From Pseudomonas fulva (GTDB taxonomy: Bacteria > Pseudomonadota > Gammaproteobacteria > Pseudomonadales > Pseudomonadaceae), in contig NZ_JADNYP010000011.1 in assembly GCF_015680705.1 (NCBI RefSeq), forward strand, positions 62,001 through 126,000: 64,000 nucleotides of DNA, in the 5' to 3' direction. The notes beneath the pieces were generated by a model. It was not told where the DNA came from and ran no database searches. It saw nothing but the letters and a program-made list of their open reading frames with translations. Positions 50,301 to 58,313 of this stretch are shown here, piece after piece (within the stretch, counting starts at the first letter, position 1; every line of letters starts with the position of its first letter). Position numbers and translations under genes: made by a program.

Positions 50301-50657
50301 GCGGCTCCGATCATGTACCTGCGCAGTTTCGAGCTGGAAAAGCTGCTCAGCTCCAGTGAAGGGCAGGTGGTCAAGTACACCACGGTCGAGGGTGGCCAGG
50401 TCCAGGCCCAGCACCGCGAGCTGTCTGCGCAGGAGCGCGCTGGCGACGCCTTCAGGGAAGCACTGCGCAATGGCGTGATTCAGTTCGCCAGGGATGCGGT
50501 GCAGGTTCGCCAGACGTTGCTGGCCAGCTTCGCGCCGTCATTGGAAATCAGCCGGGCCCTGGCAGACGAGTTCTTCGTCAAGCATTCGACCGACGAGTTG
50601 AAGTTGCTGGGCGACGTGATGCTGGATGACCACTACTGCGGTCGCGGTGTGGTTTGA
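47316..50657 (+). CDS. Large coiled-coil / RgpF-like / HAD fusion protein of polysaccharide assembly
   Basis: A 1113-residue protein from a TTG start with CCGGAG nine bases upstream. Residues about 15-145 are a charged coiled coil (LREENAALQGSRSHLQARL and similar heptads). Residues about 245-510 match the rhamnan-synthesis RgpF family (IAIHLHMYYDDLAPEFAGYL, VVNNRGRDIAPMFCTFGEAL, YLAHLHSKKS, FPAGSMFWARGDAL). Residues about 515-720 form a HAD-like domain (GFDIFDTLLVRP, LLMSDMFLPKS, MVGDNERSD). The last 380 residues contain LHFLAREGQLMKAVYD and VDVGYGATIQNYL, known from HAD-linked polysaccharide proteins. It probably adds rhamnose-type residues. Its exact reaction is unknown. Confidence 0.82.
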   Translation: MTNSQERPLEASVLDTLREENAALQGSRSHLQARLIEADKTRYRLEGQLADAENVRYQLQDQMTRALADAEAVRQQIEHQAADTQRALDSALQQLEVIDALRAEALDARDRLAKAQAEIDSLRAELAQSNERAKRASDEFAGIIQAIHRSTSWKTTAPLRLLSRAVRGQRPLVAGGLRARVLEQLKPLYWALPPKYRTSVLDWGYRNLEFVFRGSPHYEMWKNGTQTPIEVTDSTLITLEGVLPAEQVEGTIAIHLHMYYDDLAPEFAGYLSNMPFAYDLYVSVKDASGEAACRAAFDKLENCKAQTFQVVNNRGRDIAPMFCTFGEALRRYDYLAHLHSKKSLYNAGATEGWRQYLAGNLLGSTTTIRRIFTLLAGDKGIVYPQNFKSVPCQANTWLANKGMGTAWCARLGISPVPQGYFDFPAGSMFWARGDALRPLFNANITIEDFIEEAGQTDGTFAHCLERLLVLSARKQGLQAGIIKDMQNPTWSSWRLDQLLARPFDWMVGNFANPVIKCIGFDIFDTLLVRPLIDAETTKRIVAANLPEPLAKLFGECRVAAEAEARKHKGKDVDLHDIYQTFQQLTKLPDADVQTIRELEEQIEYRSLTARSGGVELFEQARATGKPVLLMSDMFLPKSLIVQALNANGIHGWTEFYLSNEVGLRKDTGALYDHVLQVYGLQPNEFIMVGDNERSDLQIPCDKGCVGLHILRPTEMARGMPRLRRIVEKYEFAHDLNAELTLGLLFRHNFAAVSYPELNAGSLFHATPYNIGYSLVGPMLTGMAQWLIDNAKRDEVGELHFLAREGQLMKAVYDVWAEGLDKAPPSRYLVVSRRTCSVPLLETLDDVFAIAKGDYYANTASSYLLERFGLELDDATWRELQASTGIGRETTVEVRNGNLDVLKPLLEKLAGTIFKQAQVERAGLTRYLDSMGLMGSRKQAVVDVGYGATIQNYLCKLTGQNIHGYYLATDERSLKVSEQHDVIIRGCMMHNVEHSLAAPIMYLRSFELEKLLSSSEGQVVKYTTVEGGQVQAQHRELSAQERAGDAFREALRNGVIQFARDAVQVRQTLLASFAPSLEISRALADEFFVKHSTDELKLLGDVMLDDHYCGRGVV

Positions 50658-50664
50658 GGCGCAT

Positions 50665-50694
50665 GGAGGCTTCGGCGTTACGGCCGAGGCCTCC
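50665..50694. terminator. Strong hairpin between convergent polysaccharide genes
   Basis: GGAGGCTTCGGC pairs with GCCGAGGCCTCC (one T-G pair) around a six-base loop that contains the stop codon of the minus-strand GT2 gene. No T run follows on either strand. It may block read-through between the converging transcripts, but it is not a classic rho-independent terminator. Confidence 0.4.
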
Positions 50695-51637
50695 GGAAGG
50701 CTCGGGTTACTCCTTTCAGGACGCACACCACGAACAACATCACCCGATCACGAGTGCGCCGCCGGCAGCTGGTCACGTTGCAAGCCAGCCTGGCCAGCGA
50801 GCTGATCCTGGCCGAGTCACCCTCCAGCGTCACGAACGGGCTGTGGATCTGCAGCAGACGCGCGGTAAGCTCGACCTGGGCGAACCACCAGCCGTCGTTG
50901 ATCTTGCGCCAGCGCACCAGCGCCGAAGACAGGCCGTTGTTCACGCCTACCTGGTTGCGCTCATGCTGCCGGTACTCCAGCCCAGGCGTAGGGTCGATGT
51001 ACCACCTGTAGCCTCGGCTGCGGGCGAACGCATAGCAGAACCAGTCATGCAGATCGATACGCTGGGCGTGCTGCCAGTTGTCGAGCAACATGGCCTTGAA
51101 ATCCTCGGCGAGTTTGCGGCTCAGCACGTAGGTACAACCCGGGCCTGCCGCCTCGAACAGATGATCCCAGCGCACCTGTGGTTGCGCCTTGTTCACCAGC
51201 AGGCGCCGCCCGTCACGCCAGAACGCCATGACGTTGCTCGAGTAGCCATCGGCTGCCTTGGCAAGCAACGTGCTCACCGCGCGCTGTAGCTTGTCGGCGT
51301 GCCACACATCGTCCTGGTCGGAAAACGCCACGTAGTCATGGCCTGACAGGTCGACGTCCCTGATCAGGCGAAAGAAATTGCGTGAGGCACCCTTGAACGG
51401 GCCACAGGCGGGAAGCAGCGTGACATGCGGATGCGCCAATGCATATTCGGCGCAGCATGCCTCGGTGCCATCGGTGGAAGGGTCGACGCTGATGTAGACA
51501 TCGACGTCGACCTGCGCTTGGCCAAGGATGGAGGCCAACTGCTCCTCTATCCATTCGCGCCCATTGTAGGCTGCCAGCAGTACCGCAACCTTGGCAGGCC
51601 CGTGCGCCGTGCCGGCGGTTTGGGTAGCTGGCGTCAT
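50678..51637 (-). CDS. Family 2 glycosyltransferase (RfbF-like paralogue)
   Basis: A 319-residue GT2 with VAVLLAAYNGREWIEEQLAS, VYISVDPSTDGTEACC and YVAFSDQDDVWHADKL. The YIDPTPGLEYRQHERNQVGVNNG stretch is shared with the GT2 at 43237-44196. Its start lies two bases after the rmlA stop, so it is the last gene of the rmlB-rmlD-rmlA unit and is a good candidate for a rhamnosyltransferase that uses the product of that pathway. Linkage is not predictable. Confidence 0.86.
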   Translation of the reverse strand: MTPATQTAGTAHGPAKVAVLLAAYNGREWIEEQLASILGQAQVDVDVYISVDPSTDGTEACCAEYALAHPHVTLLPACGPFKGASRNFFRLIRDVDLSGHDYVAFSDQDDVWHADKLQRAVSTLLAKAADGYSSNVMAFWRDGRRLLVNKAQPQVRWDHLFEAAGPGCTYVLSRKLAEDFKAMLLDNWQHAQRIDLHDWFCYAFARSRGYRWYIDPTPGLEYRQHERNQVGVNNGLSSALVRWRKINDGWWFAQVELTARLLQIHSPFVTLEGDSARISSLARLACNVTSCRRRTRDRVMLFVVCVLKGVTRAFRRPRP

Positions 51638-51639
51638 GA

Positions 51640-52530
51640 TCAGTGGTGGCCTGGCTTGAGCAACTCGGACAGGTAGCGGCCGTACCCGGTCTTTTTCAGC
51701 TTCTCGGCCTGGCAAGCCACCTGTTCACGGCTGATCCATTCGTTGTGGAAGGCGATCTCCTCGAGGCAGGCGACCTTCCAGCCCTGACGTTCCTCGATGG
51801 TATGGATGAAGTGGCTCGCCTCCATCAACGACTGGTGAGTGCCGGTGTCCAGCCAGGCGAAGCCACGGCCGAGAATCTCGACGCTGAGGTTCTTCTGCTC
51901 GAGGTACACGCGGTTCACATCGGTGATTTCCAGCTCGCCACGCTCCGACGGCTTGATGTTCTTGGCGATCTCGACGACCTGATTGTCGTAGAAGTACAGG
52001 CCGGTCACCGCATAGCTCGACTTGGGTTGCGCCGGCTTTTCCTCGATGCTCAACGCCCGGCCGGTCTCGTCGAACTCGACCACGCCAAAGCGCTCCGGGT
52101 CGGCCACGTGGTAACCGAACACCGTAGCGCCTTCGGTCTGCTCGTTGGCCGAGCGCAGGTTGTCCGAGAAATGCTGACCGTAGAAGATGTTGTCGCCGAG
52201 GATCAGGCAGCACGGGTCCTTGCCGATGAATTCTTCGCCGATGATGAACGCCTGGGCCAGGCCGTCCGGGCTCGGTTGCTCGGCATAGCTGAGCTCGATA
52301 CCGTACTGGCTGCCGTCGCCCAGCAGCTTGCGGAACGCAGGCAGGTCTTCGGGCGTTGAAATGATCAGGATCTCACGCATGCCGGCCAGCATCAGCACCG
52401 AAAGCGGGTAGTAGATCATCGGCTTGTCATAGATCGGCAGCATCTGCTTGGACACGCCGAGTGTCAGCGGGTGCAGGCGCGTCCCCGAACCACCAGCCAG
52501 AATGATCCCTTTACGATTGGTCGTGTTCAT
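51640..52530 (-). CDS. rmlA: Glucose-1-phosphate thymidylyltransferase
   Basis: A 296-residue enzyme, first step of dTDP-L-rhamnose synthesis. It has the nucleotidyltransferase motif [35 protein letters not shown] and [14 protein letters not shown]. The start at 52530 (MNTTNRKG) was chosen because it overlaps the rmlD stop by four bases (ATGA). An extension of fifteen codons upstream would run into rmlD. Confidence 0.96.
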   Translation of the reverse strand: MNTTNRKGIILAGGSGTRLHPLTLGVSKQMLPIYDKPMIYYPLSVLMLAGMREILIISTPEDLPAFRKLLGDGSQYGIELSYAEQPSPDGLAQAFIIGEEFIGKDPCCLILGDNIFYGQHFSDNLRSANEQTEGATVFGYHVADPERFGVVEFDETGRALSIEEKPAQPKSSYAVTGLYFYDNQVVEIAKNIKPSERGELEITDVNRVYLEQKNLSVEILGRGFAWLDTGTHQSLMEASHFIHTIEERQGWKVACLEEIAFHNEWISREQVACQAEKLKKTGYGRYLSELLKPGHH

Positions 52531-53432
52531 TTGTTCAGAGCTTCCATAAGCATGCGGGTGACACCACTTTGCCATTCTGGCAAGTGCAGAGAGAAAGAGT
52601 CACGAAGCTTGGTCGTGGCCAGGCGCGAGTTCAACGGGCGCGCGGCTGGAGTCGGATATTCGCTGGTAGCGATCGGGTTGACCGCTTCCACCGCCAGCGG
52701 CTCACCGTGGCGCCGGGCAAAGTCGATGACATAGCTGGCATAGGCATGCCAGGTGGTCTCGCCGGCGGGCGCCAGGTGATAGATACCGCCAAGCTCCGGC
52801 TTGCGCAGCGCTTGCTGCAGTGCCGCCACCGCTACGTCGGCCAGCAGGTCCGCCCCGGTGGGCACGCCAACCTGGTCGGCGATCACGTTGAGCGTTGGCC
52901 GGTCCTTCGCCAGGCGCAGCATGGTCTTGGCGAAGTTGTTGCCGCGTGCCGCATATACCCAGCTGGTGCGGAATATCAGATGCTTGCAGCCAGACGCTGC
53001 GATCAGCTGCTCGCCTTCGAGCTTGGTGGCGCCATAGTAGTTGACCGGCGCAACGGCATCGGTTTCGTGCCACGGCGTCGAGCCGCTGCCATCGAACACG
53101 TAGTCGGTGGAGTAATGCACCAGCCAGGCATCGAGCCGCCTGGCTTGCTCGGCCATCACCTGGCTGGCCAGGGCGTTGACCTTGTGGGCCAGCTCACGCT
53201 CGCTTTCGGCCTTGTCGACGGCCGTATAGGCCGCCGCGTTGACGATCACCTGCGGCGCTACCTTGCCGATACTGTCGCGCAAGCCTTCCAGGTCCGCCAG
53301 GTCGCCTGTCAGCTCGCCGTAAGGGGTCGATACGCGATGACGGTCGAGGGCGATCACCTCGCCCAGTACGCTGAGCGCCCGTTGCAGTTCCCAGCCGACC
53401 TGGCCGTTTTTTCCCAGCAGCAGAATCTTCAT
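52527..53432 (-). CDS. rmlD: dTDP-4-dehydrorhamnose reductase
   Basis: A 301-residue extended SDR, last step of dTDP-L-rhamnose synthesis. It begins [20 protein letters not shown] and has the catalytic tyrosine-lysine pair in [12 protein letters not shown] and the [11 protein letters not shown] strand. It overlaps rmlB and rmlA by four bases on each side (ATGA), so the three are tightly coupled. Confidence 0.95.
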   Translation of the reverse strand: MKILLLGKNGQVGWELQRALSVLGEVIALDRHRVSTPYGELTGDLADLEGLRDSIGKVAPQVIVNAAAYTAVDKAESERELAHKVNALASQVMAEQARRLDAWLVHYSTDYVFDGSGSTPWHETDAVAPVNYYGATKLEGEQLIAASGCKHLIFRTSWVYAARGNNFAKTMLRLAKDRPTLNVIADQVGVPTGADLLADVAVAALQQALRKPELGGIYHLAPAGETTWHAYASYVIDFARRHGEPLAVEAVNPIATSEYPTPAARPLNSRLATTKLRDSFSLHLPEWQSGVTRMLMEALNK

Positions 53433-54505
53433 GCCTGGCCCGTACGCGTGGTGTAGTTCTTGTCGATCCATTGCTGGTAGCTGCCGCTCTTCACATGGGC
53501 AACCCACTCGGGGTTGTCCAGGTACCACTGCACCGTCTTGCGAATGCCTGACTCGAAAGTCTCTTCCGGCACCCAGCCCAGTTCCCGCTGGATCTTGCTG
53601 GCATCGATGGCATAGCGCTGGTCATGGCCAGGGCGGTCCTGCACGTAGGTCAGCAGCTCGACATGGGGGCGGAAGGCCGAATCGGGGCGCAGCTCATCGA
53701 GCAACGCACAGACGGTGCGGACCACTTCGATGTTCTGCTTCTCGTTGTGGCCGCCGATGTTGTAGGTCTGGCCCACTTCACCCTCGGTGGCCACCTTGTA
53801 CAGCGCGCGGGCGTGGTCTTCCACGTACAGCCAGTCGCGAATCTGGTCGCCCTTGCCGTAGATCGGCAGCGGCTTGCCTTCCAGTGCATTGAGGATGACC
53901 AGCGGGATCAGCTTCTCGGGGAAGTGGAAGGGGCCATAGTTGTTCGAGCAGTTGGTGACCAGCGTCGGCAGGCCATAGGTCCGTGCCCAGGCGCGCACCA
54001 GGTGGTCGGAGCTGGCTTTGCTGGCCGAGTAGGGCGAGCTTGGCTGGTAAGGCGTGGTTTCGGTGAACAGGTCTTCCGGGCCTTCCAGGTCGCCGTACAC
54101 TTCGTCGGTGGAGATGTGATGGAAGCGGAATGCCGCCTTGCGTGTCTCGTCCAGCGCGGTCCAGTAGCCACGCGCCGCTTCCAGCAGGTTGTAGGTGCCG
54201 ATGATGTTGGTCTGAATGAACTCGGACGGACCGCTGATGGAGCGGTCTACATGGGACTCGGCAGCCAGGTGCATGATGGCGTCAGGCTGGTGCTCGCGCA
54301 GTACGCGGTCGAGTTCGACGCGGTCGCAGATATCGACGCGCTCGAACGCATAGCGCTCGCTTTGATCGACGGCCTGCAGGGATTCCAGATTGCCTGCGTA
54401 GGTAAGCTTGTCGACGTTGACGACCGAATCATCGGTGCTGGAGATGATATGACGTATGACTGCCGAACCGATGAAGCCGGCACCACCTGTTACTAGAATC
54501 TTCAC
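53429..54505 (-). CDS. rmlB: dTDP-glucose 4,6-dehydratase
   Basis: A 358-residue extended SDR, second step of dTDP-L-rhamnose synthesis. The NAD motif [15 protein letters not shown], the catalytic [10 protein letters not shown], and [15 protein letters not shown] are all intact. The start is taken as the GTG at 54505, which gives the conserved MKILVTGG N-terminus. An ATG eight codons upstream (54529) is the alternative, and neither has an excellent ribosome site. It is the first gene of the rmlBDA-GT2 operon. Confidence 0.94.
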   Translation of the reverse strand: MKILVTGGAGFIGSAVIRHIISSTDDSVVNVDKLTYAGNLESLQAVDQSERYAFERVDICDRVELDRVLREHQPDAIMHLAAESHVDRSISGPSEFIQTNIIGTYNLLEAARGYWTALDETRKAAFRFHHISTDEVYGDLEGPEDLFTETTPYQPSSPYSASKASSDHLVRAWARTYGLPTLVTNCSNNYGPFHFPEKLIPLVILNALEGKPLPIYGKGDQIRDWLYVEDHARALYKVATEGEVGQTYNIGGHNEKQNIEVVRTVCALLDELRPDSAFRPHVELLTYVQDRPGHDQRYAIDASKIQRELGWVPEETFESGIRKTVQWYLDNPEWVAHVKSGSYQQWIDKNYTTRTGQA

Positions 54506-55041
54506 GAGAGTTTTATACCTTGAGGTCATGACAGAGCTTGCGAGCCCTGTATAAGTCCATGCATGTACGACTCAGCCATCACGAAAACGCGATCGAAAAG
54601 TATACCCGAACGCCATTAGTTGCCGGCACTTGGTATGTTCGCCTGGTCACGTCATGGCGTGTCGAGCCTGCTATGAACGAGTGCTACCAGAAATATAGCG
54701 TGCGGGCGTGCAGCCGAGGTGTCGATAATTCTGGTGCAATTGGCAGACTGATCCGATATTCGATAGCAACGCCTGCCATAGAGTGGCACCGGGTACTTCC
54801 GACCCATGCAGGCGGGTTAGGTTCCGGTCTTGCTGGCGTTTAGTCAGCATCGTGCTGGCAAGCTGAGCTGCCATGCCTCAAGACGTTTGATGGAGGGCAG
54901 CAGGGGTGAAGTCCTGAGGCTGCATGAAGGCTCTGGTCATGGATAGCGCAGGGCAGGATGGGGCCGCTCATCAGGCCCGAAATGACGCGCTCAAGCCGGC
55001 GAAGGCGCCTGAAAGTCCAGGCGCGTCCCCACCAGCCACAT
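54506..55041 (-). other. Gene-free stretch upstream of rmlB
   Basis: About 540 bases carry no supported gene. Composition is less GC-rich than the flanking genes (for example around 54580-54740), which is common in front of O-antigen operons. The rmlBDA promoter must lie at its left end, and the right end is the 3' flank of the GT4 gene. A 101-codon open frame on the plus strand (54538-54843) has no recognisable protein features. Confidence 0.5.
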
Positions 55042-56184
55042 TCAAGCGCGTGGCAGGCTCTGCCTAATTTCCTCCAGACGGGTTCGATAGCGCAATCCGG
55101 TGTAGCGGTAGCTGAAATAGCTTTGCATATGCAGCTGCGCTTTCTTGCCCAGCGTTCGGCCCATTGCCGGGTCATCCACCAGTTGCAGCATGTAGGCCAC
55201 CGCCTGGTCGCCGTCCGGGTCGGCCCACTGCTGATCCTCATGGTGAGGGTATTCGCCCTCCAGCACCGGGATCAGCCGGTAGTCCACCGGCAGGCTGGTG
55301 TCCGCCGTCATGAAGTCCATGTTTCCCGAATATGCCGTGGCGATCACCGGCTTGCCCAGCGCCATCGCTTCGGCCACGCCGAAGCCGTAGCCTTCGGAAC
55401 GGTGCAGCGACACGAAGCAATCACTGCAGCGCAGCAGGTTCTTCACCTCGGTGCTGCTCATGGTCCGCTCCAGCAGCGTGGTGCGGCCAGGCAGCGCCTG
55501 CACCTCGGCCTGCAGCTCGGCGAAGGCTTGCGGGTACATGTCGACACCGTTCACCTTGATCACCAGGTGCGCGCGCGCGTAGGGCCGCTTGGCGAGCAGC
55601 TGCCTGAAGGCTTCGAGCACACCACGGGGGTTCTTGCGGGCGGAGTACGAACGCAAGTCATAGAAGAACAGGAACACATAGTCCGCTTCAGGCAGGCCGA
55701 AGTAACGACGGCCGAAGAAAGTCTCCAGGTGGATCTCGGTCGCCAGCGGCATGTGTACCACAGGCTTGCTGCACGCTTGCTCGAGGGCCTCCTTGACGAA
55801 GCGCGAGGCAGCCCAGATTTCATCGAAACGATCCAGTTGCGTCGCCCACTCCCGCGGATAGCGAGGCAGTTCCCACAGCGGATAGATGATGTTGTAACCC
55901 TGCCACGGCCGGGTCTGGCCGAGATGCTCCAATGCATGCTCTACCTCGTTGCCATTGATATGGAAGAGGTTGATCGGTGCGGGTTCTTCCACCAGCGCCG
56001 CGCCGAATTCGGCGCTTTCGGCCTCGCTGGCCGGCACGAACTTGTAGATGTCGTGAAGCTTTGGCGGGGCGTAGACGGCCCTGAGCGAGCGGAACGTGGC
56101 ACGTATGTGTTCGCCCATGCCGATCGGTGCGAAGGGGTGGCCTACCAGGCATAGGTCGCCGCTGTCGTTGAGGATATGAGTCAT
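55042..56184 (-). CDS. Family 4 glycosyltransferase
   Basis: A 380-residue GT-B enzyme. The N-terminal Rossmann half opens with LCLVGHPFAPIGMGEHIRATFRS. The C-terminal donor half has FFYDLRSYSARKNPRGVLEAFRQL and the EX7E-type motif in HRSEGYGFGVAEAMALGKPVIAT, which marks the GT4 retaining family (mannosyl- or glucosyltransferases among others). It ends the minus-strand run that starts at ugd and begins 14 bases after the GT2-WbsX gene. Confidence 0.88.
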   Translation of the reverse strand: MTHILNDSGDLCLVGHPFAPIGMGEHIRATFRSLRAVYAPPKLHDIYKFVPASEAESAEFGAALVEEPAPINLFHINGNEVEHALEHLGQTRPWQGYNIIYPLWELPRYPREWATQLDRFDEIWAASRFVKEALEQACSKPVVHMPLATEIHLETFFGRRYFGLPEADYVFLFFYDLRSYSARKNPRGVLEAFRQLLAKRPYARAHLVIKVNGVDMYPQAFAELQAEVQALPGRTTLLERTMSSTEVKNLLRCSDCFVSLHRSEGYGFGVAEAMALGKPVIATAYSGNMDFMTADTSLPVDYRLIPVLEGEYPHHEDQQWADPDGDQAVAYMLQLVDDPAMGRTLGKKAQLHMQSYFSYRYTGLRYRTRLEEIRQSLPRA

Positions 56185-56198
56185 CGAATATCAGCCAC

Positions 56199-58313
56199 TC
56201 AGGTTTTCTTCAGCAGACGCGAGGCGTCCAGTGCGTTGCGCACAGCTTCGAGGTAGGTGTGACCAAAGCGCCGATCGGGTTCCAGGTAGGCGCCTTCGGC
56301 CCATTCGTTCCACGCATTGATGAACACCAGGCGCTCGTCGCCGAAGTGTTGCTCACGGGTTTCGGCAATCGCCTCCTCGAGCCAGGCCTGGAAGGCCCCT
56401 GGTGTCGAATGTTCGAAGCAATTGCCTGCCTCCTGGCGCCGCGCCGTGTTGTCCCAGCCAGGCATGACGCCCTTGAAGCGCGTATAGCCGGGCGCGGGGC
56501 GCGAGGCATAGCTCACCGCCAGCTCGCGGTAGTCCGCCGAATGGCCGGAGAAACCAGGCTTGAGCAGCTCGCCCGTGGGCGGCTTGGGCTTGACCAGGCC
56601 ACCTGGAGGGAATTCGATGGTCGCATCGCAGCCGTACAAGGAGGGGTGAGAGCCCGACTTGGCCAGCTCGAACGACTCGACCATCGCAATGTAGATTTCC
56701 CCCACGCCCCGTTCGCGGCAGACTTCGCGCCAGCGAGCGGCGGTCTTGACGAAGTCGGGGAACAGGGTTGGCCGGTAGATGACCAGCAAGGGTCTCTCAT
56801 CGATCCTGATGTAGCGGTCATCCTTGAAATAGCGGATCAGGTCCTCGATCACCGCCATGTCGTCTTCGTCGCTATGCGCCTGGGCGATCAGCACTTCCTT
56901 TTCCAGGCCGTCCCAACGACGTGTCCAGTTTTCGTTCGCCCAGCACAGGCAGAACGGGATGTCGGGCCTGTCGCTTTGCAGCAACTGCTCGATGGGGCGC
57001 TCCAGCAGACGCTTGCCACCGAACCAGTAGTAGTAGAAGCAGAAACCGTGGACGCCATAGCGTTGCGCCAGGTCGGCCTGCTCTTGCAGCACTTCGAGCA
57101 GGCGCAAGTCATAGTAGCCGAGGTCGGCGGGGAGCCTCGGCTGGTAGTGGCCGACGAAATTGGGCTCAGCCTTGCTGACGTTGGCCCACTCGGTAAAGCC
57201 TTTGCCCCACCATAGGTCGTTCTCCGGGACCGGATGGAACTGAGGCAGGAAGAAAGCGATCAGGCGGGGGTCGAAGTGCCGTTCGATGGTTGCCGCCCAC
57301 TTCCTGTTCAGCGTGCTGACGTTCTTCGCGATGCTGGCCATCTTGAAGTCGTTACCGGCCGCGGCGGTGGTCTTGGACAGGTGGTGAATGACCGTGGCGT
57401 GCGGATTGTAGTAGACCTCGTGGCCCTCGGCGCGAATGGTCAGGCACAGGTCGCTGTCTTCGCAGTAGCAGGGCAGGAACTCTTCGGAGAAGCCGCCGAT
57501 GCGCTTGAGCAAGGCGGTAGGGGCGAGCAGGCACGCACCAGACACATAGTCGACCCGCCGGGTGTAGTTGAAGCGCGGCTCGTTCGGGTTCTCGGCGAAA
57601 CCGATCATGGTCGAAACGCCATCGGGCGCCAATGCAGCGCCAGCCTCTTGCAGATGGCCGCTGGGGTAGACGAACTTGGGCCCGACGGCACCGACGTTCT
57701 CGAACTCGACGAAGGTGTCCAGCAACGCCTCGAGCCAGCCAGCGGTGACCTGGACGTCATTGTTGAGATAGACCGTGAATGCCCCGTTGACGTGGGCCAT
57801 GGCGCGGTTGCAGTTGCGCAGGAAGCCGAGGTTCTGTTCGCCGCGCAGGTAGCGAAGGTTGGCAATGGGCTCGAGCAACGCCTGGGTGTCATCAGTGGAG
57901 GCGTCATCCGCGATGATGATTTCCACATCCAGTTCCGGCGACAGGTGTCGCTGGATGGAAGCCAGGCACTCGAGCGTTAGCTTCACGTTGTTGAACACGG
58001 GGATGAGGATGGATACCAGCGGCAGGGCGCCTGGGGCTTGGAACTGCAACTTGGCAGCCTGAGCCGGCAAGTCGGCTGGATCGAAATCCAGTACGTCGAG
58101 GGCTGCGACAGGGTTTCGGGCGCGATGCGCCGATTTCGCCTGGGCGATGTGTTCCTTGACTGCGGGATAATCCTGCCATTCCCAAGTGCCGTCGGCAGTG
58201 GCAAGTTGTGTCGCTGCAAGTAGAGGCAGAGGAGACATCGACTCAGCAGCCGCATGAGTCTGAGTTTCGCCAGTTGCGATTTTCTGCGGTGACGAGTCGT
58301 GATGATGGGTCAT
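56199..58313 (-). CDS. Family 2 glycosyltransferase fused to a WbsX domain
   Basis: A 704-residue two-domain protein. Residues about 98-330 form a GT2 (PLVSILIPVFNNVKLTLECL, IIADDASTDDT, VYLNNDVQVTAGWLEALLD, CYCEDSDLCLTIRAEGHEV). Residues about 350-700 form a WbsX domain related to glycoside hydrolase family 99 (LIAFFLPQFHPVPENDLWWG, then KGFTEWANVSKAEP, CFYYYWFGGKRLLE, VFINAWNEWAEGAYLEPD). WbsX domains occur in many O-antigen loci and are thought to be transferases or chain-modifying enzymes. The start overlaps the stop of the preceding gene by four bases. Confidence 0.88.
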   Translation of the reverse strand: MTHHHDSSPQKIATGETQTHAAAESMSPLPLLAATQLATADGTWEWQDYPAVKEHIAQAKSAHRARNPVAALDVLDFDPADLPAQAAKLQFQAPGALPLVSILIPVFNNVKLTLECLASIQRHLSPELDVEIIIADDASTDDTQALLEPIANLRYLRGEQNLGFLRNCNRAMAHVNGAFTVYLNNDVQVTAGWLEALLDTFVEFENVGAVGPKFVYPSGHLQEAGAALAPDGVSTMIGFAENPNEPRFNYTRRVDYVSGACLLAPTALLKRIGGFSEEFLPCYCEDSDLCLTIRAEGHEVYYNPHATVIHHLSKTTAAAGNDFKMASIAKNVSTLNRKWAATIERHFDPRLIAFFLPQFHPVPENDLWWGKGFTEWANVSKAEPNFVGHYQPRLPADLGYYDLRLLEVLQEQADLAQRYGVHGFCFYYYWFGGKRLLERPIEQLLQSDRPDIPFCLCWANENWTRRWDGLEKEVLIAQAHSDEDDMAVIEDLIRYFKDDRYIRIDERPLLVIYRPTLFPDFVKTAARWREVCRERGVGEIYIAMVESFELAKSGSHPSLYGCDATIEFPPGGLVKPKPPTGELLKPGFSGHSADYRELAVSYASRPAPGYTRFKGVMPGWDNTARRQEAGNCFEHSTPGAFQAWLEEAIAETREQHFGDERLVFINAWNEWAEGAYLEPDRRFGHTYLEAVRNALDASRLLKKT

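Noticed and set aside
47325-50414. 1029-codon minus-strand open frame opposite the RgpF/HAD gene
   Set aside because: The plus-strand protein has clear domain motifs; the antisense frame is a GC-driven shadow.
54538-54843. 101-codon plus-strand open frame upstream of rmlB
   Set aside because: No ribosome site of note, no recognisable motif, and it lies in a gene-free AT-richer leader region.
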